The notes beneath the pieces are model-generated. The model had not been told where the DNA came from. It saw nothing but the letters and a program-made list of their open reading frames with translations, and searched no databases. A stretch of DNA of 64,000 nt from Fretibacter sp964410285 (GTDB taxonomy: Bacteria; Pseudomonadota; Alphaproteobacteria; Caulobacterales; Maricaulaceae), in NCBI GenBank assembly GCA_964410285.1, contig CAYPFR010000003.1, positions 199,434 to 263,433 on the forward strand, in the 5' to 3' direction. Below, in pieces: positions 34,398 to 43,200 of the stretch; the first letter of the stretch is position 1; every line of letters begins with the position of its first letter. Position numbers and translations under genes: made by a program.

Positions 34398-36290
34398 ATG
34401 CGTATTCGCTCTTTTCTACTTTGCTCCCTTAGCGGAGCGTCTCTTATGTCAGGCGGGCAGTTCGCCTGCGCCCAAAACGCCAATTCGGTAGATGATGAAA
34501 TCATCGTCACAGCCGCTGCCCTGCGCGCAGTATCCGCGAAAGATGTCACCTCTTCCGTTACGGTTATTAGTCAAGAAGACCTCGCTATCCGGGGCAGCTC
34601 ATATATCGCGGACCAACTCCGCGCCGTTCCGGGGGTGGGGGTTTCGCGCTCCGGCGCGCTAGGGGGCTTAACGCAAATTCGCCTGCGAGGGGCGGAGGCC
34701 AATCACACACTTGTGCTGGTGAATGGAATGGAGGTCTCAGACCCCACAACAGGCGAAACCGATTTTGGGGTCTGGGCCGGCGCGGGATTAGAACGCATTG
34801 AAGTTGCACGCGGGGAGCAATCCGTACTTTATGGTTCGGACGCGATTGGCGGCGTTATTTCTTTGAAAACCGGCGGCGAAGGCCTGTCAGGCGCGGCGGA
34901 ATATGGTAGTTTTGATACCTTTCGCGGCGATCTTGGTTACTTCGGGCAAAACGGCGCCACCACTTACGGCATCACCGCTTCTGCCTTTGAGACAGACGGC
35001 GTCGATAGCGCCGGCCAAGGCGGGGAGACTGACGGCTCGGACGCGCTTTCAATTTCCGCCATGGGCGAACACGAGCTTCAAAACGGTTGGAGCTTTGGCG
35101 GCTATGCCAGCTTTCGCAATAGCTCCCAGCAATCAGACCCTGACCTTAATTTTGACGGAGCGCTCGACAACGCTGACCGCGAAAACGATGTTGATCAACT
35201 CCTTTTAAGTGGCCGTGCTAGTGGGCAAACTGGCACGCTAGACCATATCGCGCGCATCAGCTTTAGCGATATTCGCACGCGGAATTTCTCGGACGGAGAA
35301 TTTGCCAATGCTACAACAGGCGAGCGTTTTAAACTCTCCTATAGCCCTTCCGCCAGCTTTCCCGCCGCAGGCGGCGCGCTCACCCTTTCAGCTATTGCTG
35401 AATATGAGGATGAAAATTATGAGCGCGAGGACACAAACACCCTCTTTGGGGATCCCAATCAGTCCCAGTCTTTTCAGACCTTCGGCCTTGGCGCAGAACT
35501 TCGCGCACGCCTTGAAAACCTCGCGCTCAACGCCTCTGTGCGCCGCGATGACAATGATGGCCGGTTTGAAAATGCGACCACATGGCGCGCGGGCGCAGCC
35601 TATAATTTCGGGGCGGGCAGCAAGTTACGCGCGAGTACTGGAAAGGGCGTAAAAAATCCGACATTTACCGAATTATTTGGGTTCTTCCCCGGCAGTTTTG
35701 TTGGCAATCCTGACCTTGTGCCGGAAAATTCGACGAGCTGGGAAATAGGATTTGACCAAGGCATTGGACCGCTCAGTGCCTCGGTCAGCTATTTTGACGC
35801 CCAGCTTGAAAATGAAATTTTCACGGCCTTTAATCCCGATTTCACTTCGACCGCTGCCAACCGCAGCGAAAATAGTAAGCGTTCCGGCATAGAGCTTGGC
35901 GCGCGCTTAAAGCTCGCCGAAGGGCTGGATATTCTGGGCGCGGTCTCAAAGATTTCATCAAAGAATGAAACAGGTGAGGATGAAATCCGCGTGCCAGAAT
36001 GGACCGCATCACTCGCCTTCAATTGGGCATCCCAACGCCTAGACGGCTTTCGGGTGGGCGGCGCACTGGATTATGTCGGCGCGCAGGATGACTTTAATTT
36101 TGGCACATTCCCCGCCCAAAGAGTAACACTGGACAGCTATATACTGGCCTCCGCGAGCGCAGAATATCCGGTCTCTAGCAATTTTTCACTCACTCTTCGG
36201 GGCGAGAACCTTTTTGATGAACGGGCCGTGGACGTGCTTGGCTTTAACGGACCGGGTGCTGGTGTCTTTATTGGCTTTAAACTACGGTAA
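34398..36290 (+). CDS. btuB: TonB-dependent vitamin B12 receptor BtuB
   Basis: This outer-membrane receptor has 630 residues and a signal peptide ending FACAQ. The TonB box DDEIIVTA is near the mature N-terminus. The plug has SYIADQLRAVPGVGVSRSG, QIRLRGAEANHTLVLVNG and RIEVARGEQSVLYGSDAIGG, followed by a 22-strand-type barrel ending FIGFKLR. The plug resembles BtuB of alphaproteobacteria, and the assignment is strongly supported by the cobalamin riboswitch upstream and the btuF-C-D genes downstream. Confidence 0.95.
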   Translation: MRIRSFLLCSLSGASLMSGGQFACAQNANSVDDEIIVTAAALRAVSAKDVTSSVTVISQEDLAIRGSSYIADQLRAVPGVGVSRSGALGGLTQIRLRGAEANHTLVLVNGMEVSDPTTGETDFGVWAGAGLERIEVARGEQSVLYGSDAIGGVISLKTGGEGLSGAAEYGSFDTFRGDLGYFGQNGATTYGITASAFETDGVDSAGQGGETDGSDALSISAMGEHELQNGWSFGGYASFRNSSQQSDPDLNFDGALDNADRENDVDQLLLSGRASGQTGTLDHIARISFSDIRTRNFSDGEFANATTGERFKLSYSPSASFPAAGGALTLSAIAEYEDENYEREDTNTLFGDPNQSQSFQTFGLGAELRARLENLALNASVRRDDNDGRFENATTWRAGAAYNFGAGSKLRASTGKGVKNPTFTELFGFFPGSFVGNPDLVPENSTSWEIGFDQGIGPLSASVSYFDAQLENEIFTAFNPDFTSTAANRSENSKRSGIELGARLKLAEGLDILGAVSKISSKNETGEDEIRVPEWTASLAFNWASQRLDGFRVGGALDYVGAQDDFNFGTFPAQRVTLDSYILASASAEYPVSSNFSLTLRGENLFDERAVDVLGFNGPGAGVFIGFKLR

Positions 36291-36293
36291 GAT

Positions 36294-37214
36294 ATGAGAG
36301 CATTTGGGCTTTGGACATTGATGGCCGTTGGCGCGGGCTTTGGGGGCTGCGTGCCGGCCGCCCCGCTCTATGGTGGCGCGCCGGCGGCTGTGCTTGATCA
36401 AACACAGGCCAGCGCCGCAGCGCCAACACGCATCGTCAGCCTTGATTATTGCGCCGATCAATATGTCCTGAAATTGGCGGCGCGGGAAAATATTCGGGCC
36501 CTCTCCCCAGATGCTGGCAAAGCGTTTTCTTTTATGCGCGAAGCCGCCAAAGGTTTGCCGGTTGTGCGCGCAAATGCCGAGGATGTAATCTTGCTCAAGC
36601 CCGATCTTGTTGTGAGGTCATACGGCGGAGGCGCAGGGGCGCAGGCCTTTTTTGAGCGCGCCGGCATAGAGGTACTTAATCTGGGTTGGGCAGGCAATCT
36701 TGAGGATATAAACGCCCTAACCCGCCATATGGCGAAGGGCCTCGGCGCGGCGGCAGTAGGAGAGGCTATGATCGCGGATATGGACAAAAGACTCGCCGCA
36801 ATTTTGGACGTCGCCCCCGCAGCAAGCGCTCGCCCCAACGCCCTTTATATGACGCCGTCGGGCGTCACTTCCGGCGCGGGATCGATTGTCCATGACATCA
36901 TAGAAACAGCTGGCTATGAAAATTTTATGCAAAAATCAGGCTGGCACTCTCTCCCGCTTGAGCGCCTTGCCTATGAGCGGCCCGACGCGGTGATTGCCGC
37001 CTTTTTCGATAGCCAATCCTTGCAGACTGGCCAATGGAGCGCCATGCGCCATCCTATCGCCCTTGCCCAGATAAATGGGCAGTCTACACACCAAATCGCT
37101 GGCGCGCTGATGTCGTGTAGCGGCTGGTGGATGGTCGAAGCGGCTGAAAAACTCGCAAAAGCCAATATAGCCGATAGAAAAAATCAAAATGCCGTAGAGG
37201 CCCCGAATAAATGA
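36294..37214 (+). CDS. btuF: Cobalamin ABC transporter substrate-binding protein
   Basis: This periplasmic binding protein of the TroA/BtuF type has 306 residues. The N-terminus MRAFGLWTLMAVGAGFGG precedes a Cys, so it may be a lipoprotein. The binding-protein core has RIVSLDYCADQYVLKLA, EDVILLKPDLVVRSYGG and ALMSCSGWWMVEAAEKLA. It begins three bases after btuB and ends with a four-base overlap with btuC, which supports its role as the cobalamin-specific component. Confidence 0.92.
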   Translation: MRAFGLWTLMAVGAGFGGCVPAAPLYGGAPAAVLDQTQASAAAPTRIVSLDYCADQYVLKLAARENIRALSPDAGKAFSFMREAAKGLPVVRANAEDVILLKPDLVVRSYGGGAGAQAFFERAGIEVLNLGWAGNLEDINALTRHMAKGLGAAAVGEAMIADMDKRLAAILDVAPAASARPNALYMTPSGVTSGAGSIVHDIIETAGYENFMQKSGWHSLPLERLAYERPDAVIAAFFDSQSLQTGQWSAMRHPIALAQINGQSTHQIAGALMSCSGWWMVEAAEKLAKANIADRKNQNAVEAPNK

Positions 37215-38227
37215 CGGGCATATCCGTGCATAAACTCACGCTGATTTTAATCACCCTCAGCGCCGCAGCGATCGTCCTCGCCTGCGGGCTTGGCTCCACG
37301 CCCATGCGTATTTCGCGCCTACTCGCCGCGCTCGCCGGACAGGGGCCTGCGGGGGATTCTCTCGTCATTTGGCAAATCCGTTTTCCGCGCGCGGCGGCCG
37401 CGTATTTAGTCGGTGCAGCCCTTGGCATAAGCGGTGCGGCATTACAGGGATTACTGCGAAACCCGCTCGCCGAACCCGGTGTTTTAGGGGTATCGGCCTT
37501 TGCCTCCCTAGGGGCGACTATTGCAATTTTTTATGGCTTCACCGTGCTTGGTCCCTTTACCTTGCCGATTGCCGCCATTTTTGGCGCTCTTTTAGCCACG
37601 GCGGTGATCGCCATTGCCGCGATCAGAACAAGCTCTGTTGTGACGCTAATATTAGTCGGCGTCGGGCTTTCCAGTTTTGCCGGTGCGCTCATGAGCCTTA
37701 TCCTGAATTTCGCGCCCAATCCCTTTACCCTTTCTGATTTGGTCAATTGGACTTTGGGATCGGTTGCTAATCGCAGTTTTCATGATATTGGATTTGCCGC
37801 GCCTTTCCTGTTAATCGGCTGTGCCATTTTGATGATCTCAAGGCGCGGGCTTTCGGCGCTAACCCTTGGGGAGGAAGCCGCGAGCGGCATCGGCCTCAAC
37901 CTTGCACGCCAGCGCCTCTATGTGGTGCTTGGCGCGGGACTTGCGACGGGGGCCGCAGTTTCGCTGGCTGGCGCGATTGGCTTTGTTGGTATTGTCGCCC
38001 CGCATATTGTGCGCCCTTGGGTGGGAAATGATCCAGCGAGATCGCTCTTGCCATCGGCTTTGCTCGCGGGGCTATTTCTAGTGCTTGCAGATATTGGCGT
38101 ACGAGTCCTGCCAACCCAAAGCGAGCTTAAGCTTGGCGTTGTCGCCGCATTGATCGGTGCGCCGGCCTTCATCTGGATTGCGGTCAAGCGGCAAAACGGC
38201 CTTAATGGGGGCGGCGCCCATGGCTGA
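37211..38227 (+). CDS. btuC: Cobalamin ABC transporter permease (FecCD family)
   Basis: This inner-membrane permease of 338 residues has about ten helices. FecCD-family signatures are present: RFPRAAAAYLVGAALGISGA, GLLRNPLAEPGVLGVSAFAS, DLVNWTLGSVANRS and GAIGFVGIVAPHIVRPWVG. The start codon overlaps the btuF stop (ATGA), and its own stop overlaps the btuD start by eight bases. Together with btuF and btuD it forms a type II ABC importer. Confidence 0.96.
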   Translation: MTGISVHKLTLILITLSAAAIVLACGLGSTPMRISRLLAALAGQGPAGDSLVIWQIRFPRAAAAYLVGAALGISGAALQGLLRNPLAEPGVLGVSAFASLGATIAIFYGFTVLGPFTLPIAAIFGALLATAVIAIAAIRTSSVVTLILVGVGLSSFAGALMSLILNFAPNPFTLSDLVNWTLGSVANRSFHDIGFAAPFLLIGCAILMISRRGLSALTLGEEAASGIGLNLARQRLYVVLGAGLATGAAVSLAGAIGFVGIVAPHIVRPWVGNDPARSLLPSALLAGLFLVLADIGVRVLPTQSELKLGVVAALIGAPAFIWIAVKRQNGLNGGGAHG

Positions 38228-39014
38228 GTTGCACGTTCAAAACCTAAGCCTTTCTGCGGGCGGCAAGCCGCTCGTCAGCGGGGCAAGCTTTACCCTTGCC
38301 GGCGGCGAGTTTATCGCCCTGCTCGGGCCAAACGGGGCGGGGAAAACAAGCCTGCTACGCGGGGCGCTTGGGTTATTCAAACTCACGAGCGGGACGGCCG
38401 CACTCGGCAGCGGCGGACGAAACCAACCGCTAGAGACGTATAAAATGGCGCCTGCCGCGCGCGCGCGGTCTATTGCCTACCTGCCCCAAATTCGGCCCCT
38501 TGCCTGGCCAAGCCTTGTCAAAGATATAATTGCCTTGGGCCGGTTTAGCTACGGCGGCCCGCTCGCTCGCCTAGCGCCCGACGACAATAGGGCCGTGCAG
38601 AGCGCGATTGCCCGCTGCGGGCTAGAGGACCTTGCGGACCGGCGCGCCGATACGCTATCAGGCGGTGAACTTGCCCGCGTGCATATCGCGCGTGCCCTCG
38701 CCGCGCAGGCTTCGCTACTGATTGCTGATGAACCCGCAGCGGCGCTGGATCCACGTCATCAGTTTCGCGTTATGGATTTGCTTAGAGATTACGTGAATGA
38801 GGGCGGCGGCGTCATGGCCGTCCTGCATAACATCAGCCTTGCCGCGCGCTATGCGGACCGGATTATCTTAATGGACGACGGTAAAATCATCGCCGACGGC
38901 GCACCGAAAACCATTCTTACCCAACGCCGCCTCGCCGAAATTTATGGGGTGAGCGCCCGAATTCGGGGTAAAGATATTGCGCTAACGGGCCTGATTGATC
39001 ACCCGTCCAACTAA
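38220..39014 (+). CDS. btuD: Cobalamin ABC transporter ATP-binding protein
   Basis: This ABC ATPase of 264 residues has a Walker A (GPNGAGKTSLLRG), Q-loop (YLPQIRPLAWP), signature LSGGELARVHIARALA, Walker B (LLIADEPAAALD) and H-loop (AVLHNISLAARYADR). The ATG at 38220 lies inside the end of btuC; the frame upstream of it runs through btuC and is not used. It closes the btuBFCD operon. The 254 bases downstream hold no gene; a weak GC-rich hairpin with CCCGTCCCGTTTTT near 39133 may terminate it. Confidence 0.95.
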   Translation: MAELHVQNLSLSAGGKPLVSGASFTLAGGEFIALLGPNGAGKTSLLRGALGLFKLTSGTAALGSGGRNQPLETYKMAPAARARSIAYLPQIRPLAWPSLVKDIIALGRFSYGGPLARLAPDDNRAVQSAIARCGLEDLADRRADTLSGGELARVHIARALAAQASLLIADEPAAALDPRHQFRVMDLLRDYVNEGGGVMAVLHNISLAARYADRIILMDDGKIIADGAPKTILTQRRLAEIYGVSARIRGKDIALTGLIDHPSN

Positions 39015-39268
39015 TTAAAACTACCCGCGTCATCCCCGAGCAATTGGCGGAGGCTGGCCCTATGTTGGTGCGGATTTCCAGTCGATAATCCCTGCCCCCG
39101 AAAGCATGCGGCAGGTAAGAATTACCAGCCCGTCCCGTTTTTAGAACAAAGAGGACAAATATTACTCATTTTGCAAAACATTTGGCTTGGAAGGTCAAAA
39201 ATAAAGTCACATTTGCTAAGTAAAATGATAAAAATGGGGGCGTGTAGACCCACCGCGCAAGGAGCGTT

Positions 39269-42200
39269 ATGGCCAAAAATTTCCGAGAAAGCGCTCAGCC
39301 TCTCAGAGGGGTTAAACCCGCGCGGACTGCACATCTAGCTTATCTTAGCCGCGCCTATTTGGCAGATGAAACCGAGAAATTGGCCGCCTCTGTGGCCATT
39401 GCTGACCTAGGCCCGCGGGCCCGAGAAAAGATTTCCGCCGACGCAGCCGCCCTTATCGCTGAATGCCGGCAAGCGGCGGGACACGGCGATTTTTTCCAAG
39501 CTTTTTTGCAAGAATATGGCCTTTCCTCATCCGAAGGTGTGACCTTGATGCGCCTTGTTGAGGCTCTGGTACGCACCCCAGACGCATTTACAGCTCAGCG
39601 CCTTATTCGAGATAAATTATCCGGTCAGAATTGGGCAATTCATAAAGGCGCAAGCCCCTCCGGGCGTGTCAATTTATCAACGATCGGGCTTTTGCTTTCT
39701 TCAGAATGGATAAAGGCCTCGGGCGGAGTTGAGGCGCAATCCCTCCTCACAAAGCTCGGGGACCGTGTCTTGCAACACGCGATTATGAGCGGCATCGGAT
39801 TGATGAGCGGTCATTTTGTGCTCGGCGGCACTATAGAGGAGGCGCTTAAAAAGTCGCGCGAATTTGAGAAACGCGGATTTGTATTTTCCTATGACATGCT
39901 TGGCGAAGCCGCCCTTACGCGCGCAGATGCACGCCGCTATTTTAATAATTACAAAAAAGCCCTGAGCGCCATCACACAAAGCATAAATCCTAACGGCGAG
40001 CTTAGTTTATCACCCAGCCTTTCGGTAAAACTCTCCGCGCTTTATCCCCGATATGAATATGCCAAACGCGCGGACTGCGTGCCCAAACTTATCGCCCTGC
40101 TAAAGGAACTCGCCTCTGCGGCCAAATCAAAAAATGTCGGCCTTGCGATTGACGCTGAAGAGGCCGAGCGGCTTGAGGTGTCGCTATTGATTGCTACCCA
40201 CCTGATCGAGGACCCTGATTTTGACGGATGGAATGGGCTGAACTTTGTCGTGCAAGCCTACCAAAAACGGGCAATAGAGACGACAGAGTATCTCTTGGCG
40301 TGTGCGCGGCGAGCGGGTCGAAAAATCTGCATCCGCCTCGTCAAGGGGGCCTATTGGGATATGGAGATCAAACGCGCGCAGGAACTGGGTCTTTCTGATT
40401 ATCCCGTGTTTACGCGCAAAGAAAATACGGATGTGTCTTTTCTGGCCTGCGCGCGGCTTTTGCTACAGGCACAAGATGTTGTCTTCCCGCAATTTGCGAC
40501 CCACAATGCCGCAAGCGCAGCCGCCATTATGCAGATGGCCGGCACCCGCCGGAATTTCGAATTCCAAAGACTGCACGGGATGGGCGAGGAACTTCATAAT
40601 GCCTTGATGAAAAATTACGGCCTTAAGAGCCGGATTTATGCACCTGTTGGAGATTATAAGGACTTATTGCCATACCTTGTGCGGCGCTTGCTAGAGAACG
40701 GAGCCAATAGCTCTTTTGTAAATCAATTTTTGGATCCAGATGTTAGCGCCGATGATCTGGCGAGGGACCCTATATCTCTGGCGGCGCAAAATAAATGCGC
40801 CGTCAATCCACAGATCACATATCCGCCGCGAGCCCTGTTTAAATCAGGCCGGCTCGCGGCGCGGGGCATTGATCTTTCCCAATCGATCTCGGCCGTGCAG
40901 ATCAAAGACTGGTTATCCGGCGCTGCGAAAATTACCGCCAAATCCATCATAAATGGTAATGAGGTCTGCGGCAGTGGCTATGATGTTACCAATCCCGCCA
41001 AGGCCGAGGAGATTGTCGGAACGGCCGAAAACATTGATGCAAAACAACTTGCCGCCGCCTTCAAGGCCGCGCGGAGCGCACGCTGGGGAGAAGCCGCGCC
41101 CTTGACACGGTCGGCTGCACTGTTGAAGGCTGCGACGTTGCTTGAGGCGGACATGGAAGATTTCATGGCTTTATGCGTCACGGAGGCGGGGAAAAGCTGG
41201 ATTGACGCTGAGGCCGAAGTCAGGGAGGCAGTTGATTTTTGCCGTTATTATGCCGAGCAAATATCAAGCCCCGACATGGCGAACCGAGAAGCGCTGGGCA
41301 CGGTGGCCTGTATTTCTCCGTGGAACTTTCCGCTAGCCATATTTATAGGACAGGTAAGCGCTTCGCTTGCAGCGGGAAATGCCGTAATTTGTAAACCAGC
41401 GGAACAAACGCCCCTGATTGCCTATAAAGCGGTGAAGCTCCTGCACCGCGCGGGGGTGCCAAAAGAGGCGCTGCATCTTGTGCTCGGGAGCGGCCCAGAG
41501 GTTGGAGCCGCCCTCGCCGGTTCAGAGGAAATCGACGGAATTTGCTTTACAGGCTCTATGGCAATTGCACAGCGGATCCATCAAGGCTTGGCGAAGCACC
41601 GCCGCGCAAGTATCCCCCTCATCGCTGAAACCGGCGGAATAAACGCCATGATTGTCGATTCGACCGCCCTTATTGAACAAGCAGTCAGCGATCTCATCGC
41701 CTCTGCGTTTCAAAGTGCAGGACAGCGCTGCTCTGCCTGCCGATTTGTCTGCGTCCAAGAGGAGATTGCGGACAGCTTCATCGCAATGCTCAGCGGCGCG
41801 ATGAATATGCTCAAGATCGGAAATCCCGCCTCTCTTTCCACCGATATAGGGCCTGTAATCGACTCTGAGGCACTTTTGAAACTGTCTCGCTATATTGATA
41901 ACGCGCCTGAAAGCTGGAGATTAATCGGCAGAACGCCGCAAGATATTTCAAAGCTTGATGGACATTTTTTGTCTCCGGCTGCCTTTGAAATTCCGTCTAT
42001 ATCCGAACTGACGGAAGAACAATTTGGTCCAGTCCTACATCTTATGCGTTTTAAAGCGGGTGAGTTTAATGCCTTGATTGAAGAGATAAACGCGCTGGGA
42101 TATGGCTTGACCCTTGGGCTGCATAGTCGTTTGGACAGCCGCGCCGAGAGTGTCTCAAAGCGCGCGAAAGTCGGAAATATTTATATCAATCGCAACCAGA

Positions 42201-42991
42201 TCGGCGCCGTCGTCGGCGTGCAGCCCTTTGGCGGCGAAGGCCTATCGGGAACAGGTCCCAAGGCGGGCGGCCCTCGCTATTTGCGCCGCCTTTCCCGGCC
42301 CTTGGCTGTAGATAAGTTAGCGCTTGAAAGTCACGCCTTCTGCGATGGCGCGAAATCGCGCCCCGAGGCTACTTTGATAAAATCAAGCGTTGAGGCATCC
42401 CGGGCTGCGTTTAAGCTCTGGACGCATATTAAAAACCGAAAAGCCTGCCTCATCCGCGCGGCCAACACATGTGAAGGCGGCAATAAGGACCAAATTTTGG
42501 CCATGATAAATGCTGCGCAAAGTGCATTGCATCCGGTCAATTTACCGGGGCCAACAGGGGAAATCAATCGGCTGGAGTTTCATGGACGCGGCGTACTGGC
42601 CTGTCTCGGCGCGCACCAAGTCTCTGGCGCGGTATCGCAAATATTCAAAATTGTCGCTGCGGGGAACGGCGCTATTTTGACAGCTACAGACGGGATAGCT
42701 GATCACCTTCGCAGCACCGTTGAATTGATCGAAGTTACAGGCGCGCCGCGCGGTCTCGTTCAGGTCCTACCCGCAGCCTTTGCGGCAGAGCTTTTAAAAC
42801 AGGCTGATATTCAAGGCGCTGTTGTTGATGGCGCGAGCCGCGCGCAGGCCGCAGAATTACTTAGCGAACGTAAAGGAGCAATCCTTCCCGTGCTGTCTAT
42901 TGATGATGAGGCTGAAAGATTTATCGTCGAACGCACCATAAGCATCGACGCGACCGCTGCCGGCGGAAATGCCAGTCTCTTGGCGCTTTGA
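39269..42991 (+). CDS. putA: Bifunctional proline dehydrogenase/P5C dehydrogenase
   Basis: This 1240-residue enzyme oxidises proline to glutamate in two channelled steps (FAD-dependent PRODH, NAD-dependent ALDH). The PRODH barrel carries RLVKGAYWDMEIKRAQELG, FATHNAAS and FEFQRLHGMGEEL. The ALDH domain has SPWNFPLAIFIGQV, ETGGINAMIVDST and catalytic C821 in FQSAGQRCSACRF. The last 200 residues are an ALDH-like C-terminal domain seen in long PutAs. There is no N-terminal ribbon-helix-helix, so it does not self-regulate as in E. coli. ATG follows AAGGAGCG. A strong terminator lies downstream. Confidence 0.97.
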   Translation: MAKNFRESAQPLRGVKPARTAHLAYLSRAYLADETEKLAASVAIADLGPRAREKISADAAALIAECRQAAGHGDFFQAFLQEYGLSSSEGVTLMRLVEALVRTPDAFTAQRLIRDKLSGQNWAIHKGASPSGRVNLSTIGLLLSSEWIKASGGVEAQSLLTKLGDRVLQHAIMSGIGLMSGHFVLGGTIEEALKKSREFEKRGFVFSYDMLGEAALTRADARRYFNNYKKALSAITQSINPNGELSLSPSLSVKLSALYPRYEYAKRADCVPKLIALLKELASAAKSKNVGLAIDAEEAERLEVSLLIATHLIEDPDFDGWNGLNFVVQAYQKRAIETTEYLLACARRAGRKICIRLVKGAYWDMEIKRAQELGLSDYPVFTRKENTDVSFLACARLLLQAQDVVFPQFATHNAASAAAIMQMAGTRRNFEFQRLHGMGEELHNALMKNYGLKSRIYAPVGDYKDLLPYLVRRLLENGANSSFVNQFLDPDVSADDLARDPISLAAQNKCAVNPQITYPPRALFKSGRLAARGIDLSQSISAVQIKDWLSGAAKITAKSIINGNEVCGSGYDVTNPAKAEEIVGTAENIDAKQLAAAFKAARSARWGEAAPLTRSAALLKAATLLEADMEDFMALCVTEAGKSWIDAEAEVREAVDFCRYYAEQISSPDMANREALGTVACISPWNFPLAIFIGQVSASLAAGNAVICKPAEQTPLIAYKAVKLLHRAGVPKEALHLVLGSGPEVGAALAGSEEIDGICFTGSMAIAQRIHQGLAKHRRASIPLIAETGGINAMIVDSTALIEQAVSDLIASAFQSAGQRCSACRFVCVQEEIADSFIAMLSGAMNMLKIGNPASLSTDIGPVIDSEALLKLSRYIDNAPESWRLIGRTPQDISKLDGHFLSPAAFEIPSISELTEEQFGPVLHLMRFKAGEFNALIEEINALGYGLTLGLHSRLDSRAESVSKRAKVGNIYINRNQIGAVVGVQPFGGEGLSGTGPKAGGPRYLRRLSRPLAVDKLALESHAFCDGAKSRPEATLIKSSVEASRAAFKLWTHIKNRKACLIRAANTCEGGNKDQILAMINAAQSALHPVNLPGPTGEINRLEFHGRGVLACLGAHQVSGAVSQIFKIVAAGNGAILTATDGIADHLRSTVELIEVTGAPRGLVQVLPAAFAAELLKQADIQGAVVDGASRAQAAELLSERKGAILPVLSIDDEAERFIVERTISIDATAAGGNASLLAL

Positions 42992-43037
42992 TGCCACTTT
43001 AGCCCCTAGAATTCGTACCACATCATAACATCAAGCA

Positions 43038-43071
43038 ATAAAAAACGGGCAATCAAGGATTGCCCGTTTTT
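43038..43071 (+). terminator. Bidirectional Rho-independent terminator after putA
   Basis: A perfect 14-bp stem AAAAACGGGCAATC/GATTGCCCGTTTTT (43041-43071) with an AAG loop ends in T5 on the plus strand; the minus strand also reads into a T run. It separates convergent putA and the DUF3604 gene and marks the left edge of the catabolic island. Confidence 0.93.
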
Positions 43072-43200
43072 AAGCCCCTTCCTCCCCCGAGAAAAGTTAA
43101 GCTCTTTTACACCACATTTTGCTTAATGACCAGTTATTACATGACATTTTCTTAATAAATTGCAGTTGACTGCGCAATTAAGGCGGGCGCGTTGCGACAG

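Noticed and set aside
39015..39268. Riboswitch or small gene before putA
   Set aside because: I could not find an aptamer core, a good start codon with a reading frame, or a strong hairpin; treated as promoter region.
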